A stretch of DNA of 64,000 nt, from contig CAVXJZ010000002.1 of assembly GCA_963762205.1 (NCBI GenBank), forward strand, positions 868,001 to 932,000, in the 5' to 3' direction. Shown here in pieces: positions 41,770 to 50,039 of this stretch. The stretch's first letter is position 1. The number at the start of each line of letters is the position of its first letter. A program made the translations under genes and the position numbers. Origin of the DNA: VRUE01 sp963762205. GTDB lineage: Bacteria > Actinomycetota > Thermoleophilia > Solirubrobacterales > 70-9. The notes beneath the pieces were generated by a model that did no database searches, had not been told where the DNA came from, and was given only the letters and a program-made list of their open reading frames with translations.

Positions 41770-42511
41770 GTGGTGAAGACCTGGCGCCTCGACATCGAAT
41801 ACGACGGCAGCGGATTTTCAGGCTGGGCGAGACAGCCGGACGGGGTCCGCACCGTGCAGGGGGAGCTGGAGGCGGCCCTCGGCACCGTCCTGCGCGAGCC
41901 GGTCGAGCTGATCGTCGCCGGGCGCACCGATGCCGGGGTCCACGCCCGCGGCCAGGTCGCCAGCTTTGCGACGAGGGCGCCGGTCCCGGCCGATCTGGCG
42001 CGGCGCCTCAACGGGGTCGGCCCCGGGGACGTCGTCGTCCGCGCGGCGGCCGAGGCCCGCGGGGGCTTCGACGCGCGCCGTGACGCCGCCTCGCGCAGCT
42101 ACCTGTACCGGGTCCTGGCTCGCGATGCTGCCGACCCGCTCGAGCGCGGCCGGGCCCTCTGGTGGCCGCATCGCCTCGACCGCGAGGCGCTGCGGGCCTG
42201 CGCCGCCGCCCTTCCCGGGGCCCACGACTTCACCGCTTTCACCCCGACCCAGACCGAGCACGTGCGCTTCGAGCGCGACGTGCTCGCCGCCGGCTGGGCC
42301 TGGGACGAGCCGATCGCCTCGTTTCGGATCACCGCAGACGCCTTCATGCGCAACATGGTCCGGGTCCTGGTCGGCACCATGCTCGAGGTCGCCGGCGGGC
42401 CGCCGCACCGTCGAGAGCTTTCACCAGCTGCTCGAAGGCGCACCGCGCAGCTCAGCCGGCGAAACAGCTCCGCCCCACGGCCTGTACCTGGAATCCGTCA
42501 GCTACGCGTAG
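41770..42511 (+). pseudogene. truA: tRNA pseudouridine synthase A, frame broken near C-terminus
   Basis: TruA modifies uridines 38-40 in the anticodon stem of tRNAs. The first 210 residues are normal: the start WRLDIEYDGSGFSGWARQP, the catalytic Asp in AGRTDAGVHARGQV, RSYLYRVLA, and FRITADAFMRNMVRVLVGTML. After LEVAGG the frame must skip one base near 42400 (ggg-c-cgc) to give RRTVESFHQLLEGAPRSSAG and the family's end APPHGLYLESVSYA. The repaired protein is 246 residues, a normal length. Two GTGs (41770, 41773) can start it. Because the tail after the break is perfectly conserved in sense, an error in the read is likelier than decay. Confidence 0.85.
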
Positions 42512-42512
42512 C

Positions 42513-42745
42513 GCGACGGCACGGGCACTCCCCGTCCGGACTCGCGGGCTTCGCCCGCTCTGAGTATCCGCCCGTTCGGGGAGCGCCCTTGCCGTCGCCC
42601 CCGACGCACGCAGCGAGCTGGGAAGAAGCTCGGAGCTTGCGGTGGAGGAGGGGCGGGGGTTGCCCCTCGAACTGACGGATACTCAGAGCCGTCCAACCAA
42701 TTGGCTGGACGGCGAGTCAGGGCGAGGGGTGACCCCCGCCCCTCC
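42513..42745. terminator. interlocked inverted repeats between truA and rplQ
   Basis: This convergent gap has no gene. It holds a 22-base stem (42513-42534 with 42577-42598, 20 matches) and a 23-base G-rich stem (42647-42669 with 42723-42745, 21 matches). A perfect 14-base pair of arms (42557-42570 with 42676-42689) has one arm inside each of the two stems, so the three helices interlock. Small hairpins at 42544-42558 and 42688-42713 add to this. It should stop transcription from both sides. Confidence 0.6.
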
Positions 42746-42747
42746 CC

Positions 42748-43101
42748 CTACACCAACTCGAGATAGACCATCTCGGTCGAGTCCGATTTCCTCGGGCCCA
42801 ACTTGACGATCCGGGTGTAGCCGCCGGGCCGCTCGGTGTAGCGCGGGGCGACTTCCTCGAAGAGCTTGTGGACGACGAACTTGTCGTTGTGGAGGGTCGC
42901 CAGAGCCTGCCGGCGCGCGTGCAGGTCGCCGCGCTTGGCGAGCGTGATCAGCTGCTCGACCTCGGGCTTGACCGCCTTCGCCTTCGCCTGGCTGGTCTTG
43001 ATCCGCTCGTGCTCGATCAGCTGCTTCGAGAGGTTGGAGAGCAGCGCCTCGCGGTGCGCGGGGTCGCGGCTCAGCTTGTTTCGCTTCTTGCGGTGGCGCA
43101 T
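42748..43101 (-). CDS. rplQ: 50S ribosomal protein L17
   Basis: A 117-residue L17, normal for bacteria. The start MRHRKKRNKLSRDPAHREAL and the QLIEHERIKTSQAKAKAV helix are diagnostic, and the GGYTRIVKLGPRKSDSTEMV end is the usual one. It is the last gene of the alpha operon (rpmJ-rpsM-rpsK-rpsD-rpoA-rplQ), 34 bases after rpoA. A large structured region follows its stop and probably ends the whole transcript. Confidence 0.97.
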   Translation of the reverse strand: MRHRKKRNKLSRDPAHREALLSNLSKQLIEHERIKTSQAKAKAVKPEVEQLITLAKRGDLHARRQALATLHNDKFVVHKLFEEVAPRYTERPGGYTRIVKLGPRKSDSTEMVYLELV

Positions 43102-43135
43102 CGCTCGCTCCGGCCTCTGACCCGAGTGCCCCGCC

Positions 43136-44119
43136 TCAGTCCTGGTGGAGATCGAGGCCGCGCGAGTGCAGGGTCTCGATCACTTCCTCGATCGATTTCT
43201 GGCCGAAGTTGGGGATCGCGTTGAGCTCCGAGCGCGACTTGCGCACCAGGTCGCCGACGGTCTGCACGCCGGCCCGCTTCAGGCAGTTGTAGGAGCGCAC
43301 GCCCAGCTCGAGCTCCTCGATCAGGATCTCGTCGAGGCCGTTGGCGCTCGCCGCGCCGTCGCCGGCGGGTGCGCCGGAGAGCCCCTCGCTGGGCAGGGCG
43401 GCGACCGGTTCGCGCGCGGTCAGCTCCTCGACCCGCTCGGCATCGGTGAAGATAGCCAGGCTCTTGATCAGGATCTCCGAGGCCTCGCGAAGCGCGGCGG
43501 CGGGCTCGATCGAGCCGTCGGTCTCGAGGTCCAGGGTGAGTTTGTCGAAGTCGGTGCGCTGTCCGACACGGGCGGTGGCGACCGCGTAGGAAGCGCGCCG
43601 GATCGGCGAGAAGATCGAGTCGATCGGGATCACCCCGATCGGCTGGTCGTCGGTCTTGTTCTCTTCCGCCGGCGAGTAGCCGCGGCCGCGACCGATCGTC
43701 AGGTAGACCTCGAGCTTGGTTTTTTTCTCGAGCGTCGCAATCGGCGCGTTGGGGTTGAGGATCTCGACGCCAGACGGCAGATCGATGTCCTTGGCCTTGA
43801 TCTCGCCCGGGCCGGTGGCGACGAGCGGCGCCTCGACCTCGTCCGCGTCCGTGTGCATGCGGACGACGAGATCCTTCAGGTTGAGGACGAGGTCGGTGAC
43901 GTCCTCTTTGACGCCGGGCACGCTCGAGAACTCGTGCGCGACGCCCTCGATGCGGACGCTTGTTATCGCGGCGCCGCCGAGCGAGGAGAGCAGCACCCGT
44001 CGCAGGCTGTTGCCGAACGTGTAGCCGAAGCCCTTGTCGAGCGGCTCGATCGTGAACGTGCCGCGACGGTCGTCGACTTTCTCTGAGCTGATGCGAGGGA
44101 CCTGGAAGTCAGTGGTCAT
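43136..44119 (-). CDS. rpoA: DNA-directed RNA polymerase subunit alpha
   Basis: The alpha subunit starts RNA polymerase assembly and contacts UP elements. The 327-residue protein has the alpha-NTD dimer domain (IEPLDKGFGYTFGNSLRRVL, then LLSSLGGAAITSVRIEGV), a flexible acidic linker of about 25 residues (PSEGLSGAPAGDGAASANG), and the alpha-CTD with LELGVRSYNCLKRAGVQTVG and the helix-hairpin-helix. It lies between rpsD and rplQ as in most actinobacteria. Confidence 0.98.
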   Translation of the reverse strand: MTTDFQVPRISSEKVDDRRGTFTIEPLDKGFGYTFGNSLRRVLLSSLGGAAITSVRIEGVAHEFSSVPGVKEDVTDLVLNLKDLVVRMHTDADEVEAPLVATGPGEIKAKDIDLPSGVEILNPNAPIATLEKKTKLEVYLTIGRGRGYSPAEENKTDDQPIGVIPIDSIFSPIRRASYAVATARVGQRTDFDKLTLDLETDGSIEPAAALREASEILIKSLAIFTDAERVEELTAREPVAALPSEGLSGAPAGDGAASANGLDEILIEELELGVRSYNCLKRAGVQTVGDLVRKSRSELNAIPNFGQKSIEEVIETLHSRGLDLHQD

Positions 44120-44156
44120 GAGTTCCTTGCGTTGTGTTGCGAAATTGGGGCCCGGA

Positions 44157-44777
44157 CTACTTGGAGTAGAGCTCGACGATGAGCTGCTCCTGAACCGGCG
44201 CCGAGATCTCCGCGCGCTCGGGGTAGCGCAGGATCTTGGCGGTGAGCGAATCGTGATCCGCCTGCAGCCAGGCGGGGACTGTCGAAACCAGCTCGGTGGC
44301 CCGGCGGATCGTGTCGGTCGCGGCCGAGTCGGCCTTGATCGAGATCACGTCTTCGGGACGCACCTGGTAGGACGGCACGTCGACGCGGCGGCCGTTGACC
44401 AGCCAGTGCCCGTGGCGGACCATCTGTCGGGCCTGGCGCCGCGAGGCGGCGAAGCCGAGTCGCACGAGCACGTTGTCGAGGCGCGACTCGAGCAGCCTCA
44501 GCAGGTTCTCGCCGGTGACGCCGTCCTGCCGGGAGGCCTTGTCGTAGTAGGCGCGGAACTGTTTCTCCAGCACCTGGTAGTAGCGGCGGGTCTTCTGCTT
44601 CTCGCGAAGCTGCACGCGGTACTCGGACTGGCGCATGCGACCGCGCCCGTGCTCGCCGGGCGGATAGGAGCGCCGCTCGACACCGCACTTGTCGGTGAAG
44701 CAGCGCTCCCCCTTGAGGAAGAGCTTCTGGCCCTCGCGGCGGCACTGCTTGCACTGGGGGGAGGTGTCGCGGGCCAT
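44157..44777 (-). CDS. rpsD: 30S ribosomal protein S4
   Basis: S4 binds 16S rRNA early and represses the alpha operon in E. coli. This 206-residue copy is of the zinc-binding type: four Cys occur as C-x2-C (QCKQCRREG) and C-x4-C (ERCFTDKCGVE). The S4 domain reads LDNVLVRLGFAASRRQARQM then VRHGHWLVNGRRVDVPS. The ATG at 44777 fits the family start (MARDTSPQ). The frame is open further upstream into the end of rpsK, which matters because rpsK appears broken just there. Confidence 0.96.
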   Translation of the reverse strand: MARDTSPQCKQCRREGQKLFLKGERCFTDKCGVERRSYPPGEHGRGRMRQSEYRVQLREKQKTRRYYQVLEKQFRAYYDKASRQDGVTGENLLRLLESRLDNVLVRLGFAASRRQARQMVRHGHWLVNGRRVDVPSYQVRPEDVISIKADSAATDTIRRATELVSTVPAWLQADHDSLTAKILRYPERAEISAPVQEQLIVELYSK

Positions 44778-45186
44778 GACGTCCAGACCCTCGCGCCGCT
44801 TTTTCGGGCCGGCAGCCGTTGTGGGCCTGCGGCGAGACATCCTTGACCGTGGTCACGTCGAGGCCGGCCGCCTGCAGCGAGCGGATCGCCGTCTCGCGGC
44901 CGGAGCCGGCGCCCTTGGCGAAGACCTCGACCTTCTCGAGGCCGTGCTCCATGCCCTTTTTGGCGGCCGCGTCGGCGGTCACCTGGGCGGCGAACGGAGT
45001 CGACTTGCGGGAGCCTTTGAAGCCCGCCGAGCCGGCCGACTCCCAGGCGATCACGTTGCCATCGGTGTCGGTGAGGGTGACGATCGTGTTGTTGAACGAG
45101 GTCTTGATGTGGGCCTGGCCGTAGGTGACGTTCTTTTTCACGCGGCGGCGGGAACGCCCCTTCGCGGGTTTTTTCGCAGTCGCCAT
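44778..45186 (-). pseudogene. rpsK: 30S ribosomal protein S11, frame broken at its C-terminus
   Basis: S11 helps form the platform of the small subunit and is essential. Residues 1-127 are normal (NVTYGQAHIKTSFNNTIVTL, GSRKSTPFAAQVTADAAAKK, GAGSGRETAIRSLQAAGLDV, HNGCRP). Then the frame runs on without a stop through all of rpsD. Removing one base at about 44805 (ccc-g-aaa) gives KKRREGLDV, close to the usual PKKRRRV end, but this frame also lacks a stop and continues into the rpsD start. So the exact 3' end cannot be fixed from this sequence. More than one error within about 25 bases would be needed to give KKRRRV and a stop. Confidence 0.85.
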
Positions 45187-45195
45187 CGTCTATCC

Positions 45196-45579
45196 CTACC
45201 TCGGCGTCGGCGCCTTGCGCTTGCCGGCGACGCTCATCCGGCGCGGGCCCTTGCGGCCGCGAGCATTGGTCTTGGTCCGCTGCCCCCGCACGGGCAGCCC
45301 GCGGCGGTGGCGGAGGCCCCTGTAGGCGCCGATCTCCATCAGACGTTTGACGTCCTGCGAGCGCTCTCGGCGGAGGTCTCCCTCGACCTCACGCTGCTCG
45401 ACCGCCTCGCGCAGCCGGACCACCTCGTCCTCGGTCAGGTCTTTGACCAGCGTGTCGGGGTCGATCTCGGTCTCGGCGACGATCTTCTGGGCCGTCGAGC
45501 GGCCGACGCCGTAGACGTAGGTGAGGCCGATTTCGACCCTTTTCTGGACCGGGATGTTGACTCCCGCGATGCGTGCCAT
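45196..45579 (-). CDS. rpsM: 30S ribosomal protein S13
   Basis: A 127-residue S13, which sits in the head of the small subunit near the P-site tRNA and the B1 bridges. The start ARIAGVNIPVQKRVEIGLTY, the helix-two-turn-helix TYVYGVGRSTAQKI, and the tail YRGLRHRRGLPVRGQRTKTN are all as expected. It lies 13 bases after rpmJ and 9 bases before rpsK. Confidence 0.98.
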   Translation of the reverse strand: MARIAGVNIPVQKRVEIGLTYVYGVGRSTAQKIVAETEIDPDTLVKDLTEDEVVRLREAVEQREVEGDLRRERSQDVKRLMEIGAYRGLRHRRGLPVRGQRTKTNARGRKGPRRMSVAGKRKAPTPR

Positions 45580-45592
45580 CGGCGCTCGGCCC

Positions 45593-45706
45593 CTAACCCT
45601 GCCGCTGCTTGTGGCGCGGGTTCGGGCAGATCACGAGCACCGCCCCGTTGCGGCGGATGATCTTGCACTTTTCGCACATCGGCTTTACGGAAGCTCGGAC
45701 CTTCAT
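45593..45706 (-). CDS. rpmJ: 50S ribosomal protein L36
   Basis: The smallest ribosomal protein, 37 residues (MKVRASVKPMCEKCKIIRRN and on). The zinc ligands C11, C14, C27 and H32 are intact, so this is the zinc-binding form. It is the first gene of the alpha operon here. infA, which usually lies directly upstream, is missing; the 198 bases before rpmJ hold no infA that I can recognise. Confidence 0.95.
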   Translation of the reverse strand: MKVRASVKPMCEKCKIIRRNGAVLVICPNPRHKQRQG

Positions 45707-45867
45707 CGCTCCGGATTCGTATCGACTACAGGACTCCCGCACGCCCCAGGAATCGGACGGCAGGCGCGACCAAGCGGCCCATTGGGCCGACCGGGAAAGA
45801 TAGCAGGGCAAGGGCGGGGGCGGCCGGGTGGACCGCCCTGCGGCGATTGCTTCCTTGGACATCGCCT

Positions 45868-45890
45868 CGGGCGGCCCAACCGGCCGCCCG
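45868..45890 (-). terminator. hairpin after O-methyltransferase gene
   Basis: CGGGCGGCC (45868-45876) pairs with GGCCGCCCG (45882-45890) around a 5-base loop, 14 bases after the methyltransferase stop on the minus strand. No T-run follows. It may separate the spc/adk/map part from the rpmJ part of the cluster. Apart from this hairpin and possible promoter boxes (TATCTT near 45800), I see nothing in 45707-45904. Confidence 0.45.
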
Positions 45891-45904
45891 ATCCATGCGG
45901 AGCG

Positions 45905-46603
45905 TCAGTTGACGAGGGCCAGGGTGAAGCCGTCGTAGCCCTTGGCGCCGACGGTCTGGATCGTCGTCGCCTCGACCCGGGGCTCGGCGGCGAGCTGAGC
46001 GTGGAAGTCGCGCTGCGCCACGATCGCCGGGTCGGCATCCGACTCGTCGACCAGCGCCCCGCCCCGGACCACGTTGTCGGCGACGATCAGCCCCCCGGAT
46101 CGGGTGCGCTCGAGCGACCATGCGAAGTAGGCGGGGGTGTTGGCCTTGTCGGCGTCGATGAAGACGAGGTCGAACGGCCCGGCACCCTCGCCCTCCAGCT
46201 GCGGCAGCGTGTCGAGTGCCGGCCCGACGCGGATCTCGACTCGGTCCTCGAGGCCCGCCCGCGCGACGTTGGCCAACGCCACCTCGGCGTAGGAGGGGTC
46301 GGCCTCGAGCGAGGTCAGGAGCCCGCCCTCGGCGAGCGCGCGGCCGAGCCAGATCGTGCTGTACCCACCCAGCGTCCCGAACTCGAGCGCGCTGCGAGCG
46401 CCGATCGAGCGCGCCAGCAGGGCGAGCAGCTTGCCCTGCGGCGGGGAGACCTGGATCGCCGGCAGGCCCGCCTCGACGGCGCGGGCGATCGCCTGCTCCA
46501 GCGCCTCGTCGTGGGGCGACAGCAGGCCGGAGACGTAATCGTCGACCGTGGTCCAGGTCTGCTGGTCCGCGGGCCCGAACACCTGATCCGCAGGCGAGGG
46601 CAT
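45905..46603 (-). CDS. class I SAM O-methyltransferase (caffeoyl-CoA OMT-like)
   Basis: A 232-residue SAM-dependent O-methyltransferase of the methyltransferase 3 / CCoAOMT group. Motif I is present as ALEFGTLGGYSTIWLGRAL (SAM loop), motif II region as LLTSLEADPSYAEVALANV, and the metal-binding VFIDADKANTPAYF and DNVVRGG motifs are as in this family. The acceptor is unknown. It is located between map and rpmJ, where infA is normal, and its ATG overlaps the map stop by one base (TGATG). So it belongs to the translation operon by position only. Confidence 0.88.
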   Translation of the reverse strand: MPSPADQVFGPADQQTWTTVDDYVSGLLSPHDEALEQAIARAVEAGLPAIQVSPPQGKLLALLARSIGARSALEFGTLGGYSTIWLGRALAEGGLLTSLEADPSYAEVALANVARAGLEDRVEIRVGPALDTLPQLEGEGAGPFDLVFIDADKANTPAYFAWSLERTRSGGLIVADNVVRGGALVDESDADPAIVAQRDFHAQLAAEPRVEATTIQTVGAKGYDGFTLALVN

Positions 46604-47370
46604 CAGTCCTTCTCGTGCCAGGGGGTGAGGATCCGGGGACCGTCGGCGGTGACCGCGATCGTGAACTCGAAGTGGGCGGCGAGGCTGCCGTCCTTGGAGT
46701 AGACGGCCCAGCCGTCGTCGCCCATCTCGACCTGCGCGCCGCCCGAGTTGACCATCGGCTCGATCGCCAGCACGGTGCCCTCCTCGAGGACCGGCCCCCT
46801 GCCCGGCTCGCCGAAGTTGGGCACCTGCGGGTCTTCGTGCATCTCGCGCCCGATCCCATGGCCGACCAGGGTGCGGATTATCGAGAGCCCCCCTGCCTCG
46901 ACCGAGCGCTGGATCGCGGCGGAGACGTCGCCGAGGTGGTTGCCGGGGCGCATCTGCTCGGCGCCGGCGAAGAGCGCCGCCCTGGTCACGTCGAGGAGCT
47001 GCGCGGCCTCCTCGGAGACGCTGCCGATCGGCACCGTCATCGCCGCATCGGCGACCCAGCCGTCCTTGACCACGCCGACGTCGATCGAGAGCACGTCGCC
47101 GCGCCGGCATTCGTAGGGCCCCGGAATCCCGTGCACGACCATCGAGTTGGGCGAGGCGCAGATCGAGCCGGGGAAACCACGGTAGCCCTTGAAGGCGGGC
47201 ACGGCGTCCTGGGAGCGGATGAATTTCTCGGCGGCGGCGTCGAGCTCCTTCGTCGTCACCCCCGGCCGGGCGCTGGAAGCGAGCATCTGCAGGCAGCGGG
47301 TCAGGATCGACCCGGCGGCGGCCATCTTCTCGAGCTGCTCGGGCGTCTTGGCGACGATCATCCGGTACAC
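46603..47370 (-). CDS. map: methionine aminopeptidase
   Basis: This enzyme removes the starting Met from new proteins. The 255-residue protein has all five metal ligands in context: SIDVGVVKDGWVADAAMTVP with both Asp, GHGIGREMHEDPQVPNFG with His, PVLEEGTVLAIEPMV with Glu, and the final FEFTIAVT Glu. Two starts are possible, a GTG at 47370 and an ATG at 47361; neither has a strong Shine-Dalgarno. It lies 10 bases after adk, the classic secY-adk-map order. Confidence 0.96.
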   Translation of the reverse strand: MYRMIVAKTPEQLEKMAAAGSILTRCLQMLASSARPGVTTKELDAAAEKFIRSQDAVPAFKGYRGFPGSICASPNSMVVHGIPGPYECRRGDVLSIDVGVVKDGWVADAAMTVPIGSVSEEAAQLLDVTRAALFAGAEQMRPGNHLGDVSAAIQRSVEAGGLSIIRTLVGHGIGREMHEDPQVPNFGEPGRGPVLEEGTVLAIEPMVNSGGAQVEMGDDGWAVYSKDGSLAAHFEFTIAVTADGPRILTPWHEKD

Positions 47371-47380
47371 ACCGGAAAGC

Positions 47381-48061
47381 CTAGATCGCCTCGTCCGCTT
47401 CGAGCCTCAACGTCGCCAGCGTCCGCTCCACCTCGGCGCCGACCTCACCCGGCGATGCGGCGCCGTCGATGCGGCGCAGCAGGCTCCGGCGGTCGTAGAA
47501 GTCGACCAGCGGCTCGGTCTTGGCGTGGTACTGCTCGAGCCGGTGGCGGATCACCTCGGGCTCGTCATCGTCGCGGACGACCAGCGGGCTGCCGTCGAGA
47601 TCGCAGACGCCCTCCTTCTCGGGCGGGTTGAACTCGACGTGGAAGACGTGCCCGTTCTCCTCGCACGTGCGCCGCCCGCCCAGCCGCCGCACGACCTCGT
47701 CGTCGTCGACGTCGATCAGCAGCACCGCGGTCAGGCCGCGGCCGAGCTCGGCGAGCCGGTCCGCCAGCGCCTCGGCCTGCGGCTCGGTGCGCGGAAAGCC
47801 GTCGAGGATGAAGCCGTCGGCGGCCTCGGGGGAGTCGATCCGCTCGGCGATCACGCCGACGATCACCTCGTCGGGAACCAGGTCGCCGCGGTCCATGTAC
47901 CGCTTCGCTGTGCGGCCGAGCTCGGTCTCCTCGCGCACCGCCGCACGCAGGATGTCTCCGGTGGCGTAGTAGGGCAGCCGCAGGTCTTCCTGCAGGCGCT
48001 CGCCCTGCGTTCCCTTGCCGCTGCCGGGAGGGCCGAGGAGGACGAGGTTTAGCTCGAGCAT
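47381..48061 (-). CDS. adk: adenylate kinase
   Basis: Adenylate kinase balances ATP, ADP and AMP. The 226-residue protein has the P-loop LLGPPGSGKGTQGERL at its start, the AMP-binding YYATGDILRAAV, and FILDGFPRTEPQAEAL. The LID domain (RRTCEENGHVFHVEFNPPEK then GVCDLDGSPLVVRDDD) has only two of the four zinc Cys and so is probably not metal-bound in the normal way; it is of the long type. The gene starts 7 bases after the secY stop. Confidence 0.96.
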   Translation of the reverse strand: MLELNLVLLGPPGSGKGTQGERLQEDLRLPYYATGDILRAAVREETELGRTAKRYMDRGDLVPDEVIVGVIAERIDSPEAADGFILDGFPRTEPQAEALADRLAELGRGLTAVLLIDVDDDEVVRRLGGRRTCEENGHVFHVEFNPPEKEGVCDLDGSPLVVRDDDEPEVIRHRLEQYHAKTEPLVDFYDRRSLLRRIDGAASPGEVGAEVERTLATLRLEADEAI

Positions 48062-48068
48062 CCGCGGA

Positions 48069-49343
48069 CTATTTCAGGAAGCCCTCGTAGTTGCGCATCA
48101 TCAGCTGCGCCTCGAGCTGCTTCACGGTGTCCAACGCGACCCCGATCACGATCAGGATCGATGTGCCGCCGAAGAAGAAGTTGGCCGACGTCTGGCTGAT
48201 CAGGATCGTCGGCAGCGCCGCGACCGCGCCCAGGTAGAGAGCGCCGGGGAAGGTCAGCCGCGAGAGGATCCGGTCAAGGTATTCCGCGGTCGGGCGGCCG
48301 GGGCGCACGCCGGGTATGAAGCCGCCGTATTTCTTCAGGTTGTCCGCCTGGTCGACCGGGTTGAAGGTGACCGCCGTGTAGAAGTAGGTGAAGATGATGA
48401 TGAAGAACACCTCGCCCACCACGTAGGCCCAGCCGTTGGGGCTGAAGAAGGCGGCGAAGTCGAGTGCCGCGGGGGTGTTGAGCAGCTGGCCGATCGTCGG
48501 CGGGAAGGCCATGATCGAGGCGGCGAAGATGACCGGGATGACGCCCGCCATGTTGACCCGCAGCGGCAGGTAGGTCGACCCGCCCGAGGTCATTTTGCGC
48601 CCCACCATCCGTTTCGCGTACTGGACCGGGATGCGCCGCTGGCCCTCCTGGACGAAGACGATCGCGACGATCACGGCCAGGGCCACGAACGGCATCATCA
48701 CGACGAAGACCTGGTCCGGGTTGGTCCACCAGGCCTGGATCCCGCCGGGCAGCCCGGAGACGATCGAGGCGAAGATCATCAGCGAGATCCCGTTGCCGAT
48801 GCCGCGCTGGGTGATCAGCTCGCCCAGCCACATCAGCAGCGTGCAGCCCGCGGTCAGGGCGATCACGATCAGGAAGACCTTGCCGCCGGTGAGGCTGCCG
48901 ATCAGGTTGCCGCCGCCGGCTTCCGAGCCGAAGGAGCGGAAGAGGAGCACGTAGCCGAACGACTGGCCGAAGGCCAGGCCGACCGTGAGGTAGCGCGTGT
49001 ACTGGGTGATCTTCTGCTGGCCGACCTCGCCTTCTTTCTGCAGTTTCTCCAGCGAGGGGACGACGACTGTGAGCAGCTGCAGGATGATCGAGGCGGTGAT
49101 GTAGGGCATGATCCCCAGCGCGAACAGCGAGAGGCGCGAGAGGCTGCCACCGGAGAAGAGGTTGAGGAAGCCGAGGATGTTTCCCTGGCCGAAGTTGTTC
49201 TGGAGGGCCTTGACGGCGTCGATGTCGACGCCCGGCGCGGGGATGTAGGCACCCAGCCGGTAGAGCAGCAGCATCGCGGCCGTGAAGGCGAGCTTCTTGC
49301 GGATCTCGGCGACGCTGAATGCGTTCGCAATCGTCCTGAGCAT
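48069..49343 (-). CDS. secY: preprotein translocase subunit SecY
   Basis: The 424-residue channel subunit of the Sec translocon, with ten membrane segments. Diagnostic parts are the LGAYIPAPGVDIDAVKAL start, SLFALGIMPYITASIILQLL, ALTAGCTLLMWLGELITQRG with GIGNGISLMIFA after it, and the end MLRNYEGFLK-like (LMMRNYEGFLK). Its ATG overlaps the rplO stop (TGATG), so translation is coupled, as usual for the spc operon. Confidence 0.98.
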   Translation of the reverse strand: MLRTIANAFSVAEIRKKLAFTAAMLLLYRLGAYIPAPGVDIDAVKALQNNFGQGNILGFLNLFSGGSLSRLSLFALGIMPYITASIILQLLTVVVPSLEKLQKEGEVGQQKITQYTRYLTVGLAFGQSFGYVLLFRSFGSEAGGGNLIGSLTGGKVFLIVIALTAGCTLLMWLGELITQRGIGNGISLMIFASIVSGLPGGIQAWWTNPDQVFVVMMPFVALAVIVAIVFVQEGQRRIPVQYAKRMVGRKMTSGGSTYLPLRVNMAGVIPVIFAASIMAFPPTIGQLLNTPAALDFAAFFSPNGWAYVVGEVFFIIIFTYFYTAVTFNPVDQADNLKKYGGFIPGVRPGRPTAEYLDRILSRLTFPGALYLGAVAALPTILISQTSANFFFGGTSILIVIGVALDTVKQLEAQLMMRNYEGFLK

Positions 49344-49870
49344 CAGCGCTCCAGAGTGTGGCAGGTGCCGCCGGCCGCCTCGATCTTCTCCCGTGCGGCG
49401 GCGCTGAAGCCGTGCGCGTGGACGTCGAGCTTCTTCGAGATCTCGCCGCGGGCGAGGATCTTGACCGGCTCGGAGCGCTTGGCCAGGCCCTTCTCGCGCA
49501 GCGTCTCGGGATTGACCTCGGCGCCGGCCTCGAAGCGGTCCTCGAGGTCGGCGACGTTGACCGGCTGGGTCGCGGTGCGGAAGTTCTCGAAGGGCATCGA
49601 CTTCTTCATGTGCGGGCCGCTCAGCTTTCGCATCCGCATGTGGATCGGGTTCTGGCCGCCCTCGTAGCCGGCCTTCTTCTTCGCACCCGAACGCGAGCCG
49701 TATCCTTTGTGGCCGCGACCGGAGGTCTTGCCCAGCCCGCTTCCCTCGCCGCGGCCGAGCCGCCGGCGCGGGCGCCGCGAGCCGGGCTTGGGCTTCAGGT
49801 TGTGCAGGCCGATCTCCTGCGAGCGCTGGGAGGCCTCATCCTGCTTGGCTTTCGCGCCTTTCTCAGCCAC
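49343..49870 (-). CDS. rplO: 50S ribosomal protein L15
   Basis: A 175-residue L15 with an extra charged start of about 20 residues (AEKGAKAKQDEASQRSQEIG). The family core is LHNLKPKPGSRRPRRRLGRG then SGLGKTSGRGHKGYGSRSGA, and the end has the usual KLDVHAHGFSAAAREKIEAA. The GTG at 49870 is chosen because it overlaps the rpmD stop by 8 bases, matching the coupling seen elsewhere in the operon. Confidence 0.96.
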   Translation of the reverse strand: MAEKGAKAKQDEASQRSQEIGLHNLKPKPGSRRPRRRLGRGEGSGLGKTSGRGHKGYGSRSGAKKKAGYEGGQNPIHMRMRKLSGPHMKKSMPFENFRTATQPVNVADLEDRFEAGAEVNPETLREKGLAKRSEPVKILARGEISKKLDVHAHGFSAAAREKIEAAGGTCHTLER

Positions 49871-50039
49871 CGTCGACCTCGACCAGGTGGGAGACGACGC
49901 GGATCTGCCCCTGCAGCTGGGGGGAATCCTTGCGCTCGACCGACCTGCCGATCCGACCCAGGCCAAGCGCCTTCAGGGTGCCTTTCTGGTTCGGGTTGGA
50001 TCCATTCGCGGAGCGGGTCTGGGTGATCTTGACCGTCAC
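49863..50039 (-). CDS. rpmD: 50S ribosomal protein L30
   Basis: A 58-residue L30, normal in size. Translating from the GTG at 50039 gives TVKITQTRSANGSNPNQKGT, then LKALGLGRIGRSVERKDSPQ and QGQIRVVSHLVEV, the full family pattern. The GTG overlaps the rpsE stop (GTGA) and the stop overlaps the rplO start. It is easily missed because it is short and lacks an ATG. Confidence 0.95.
   Translation of the reverse strand: MTVKITQTRSANGSNPNQKGTLKALGLGRIGRSVERKDSPQLQGQIRVVSHLVEVDGG

Noticed and set aside
45593..45862. Start MSKEAIAAG upstream of rpmJ, which looks like the first residues of IF-1
   Set aside because: Only four residues agree and nothing after them resembles IF-1; I treat it as chance.
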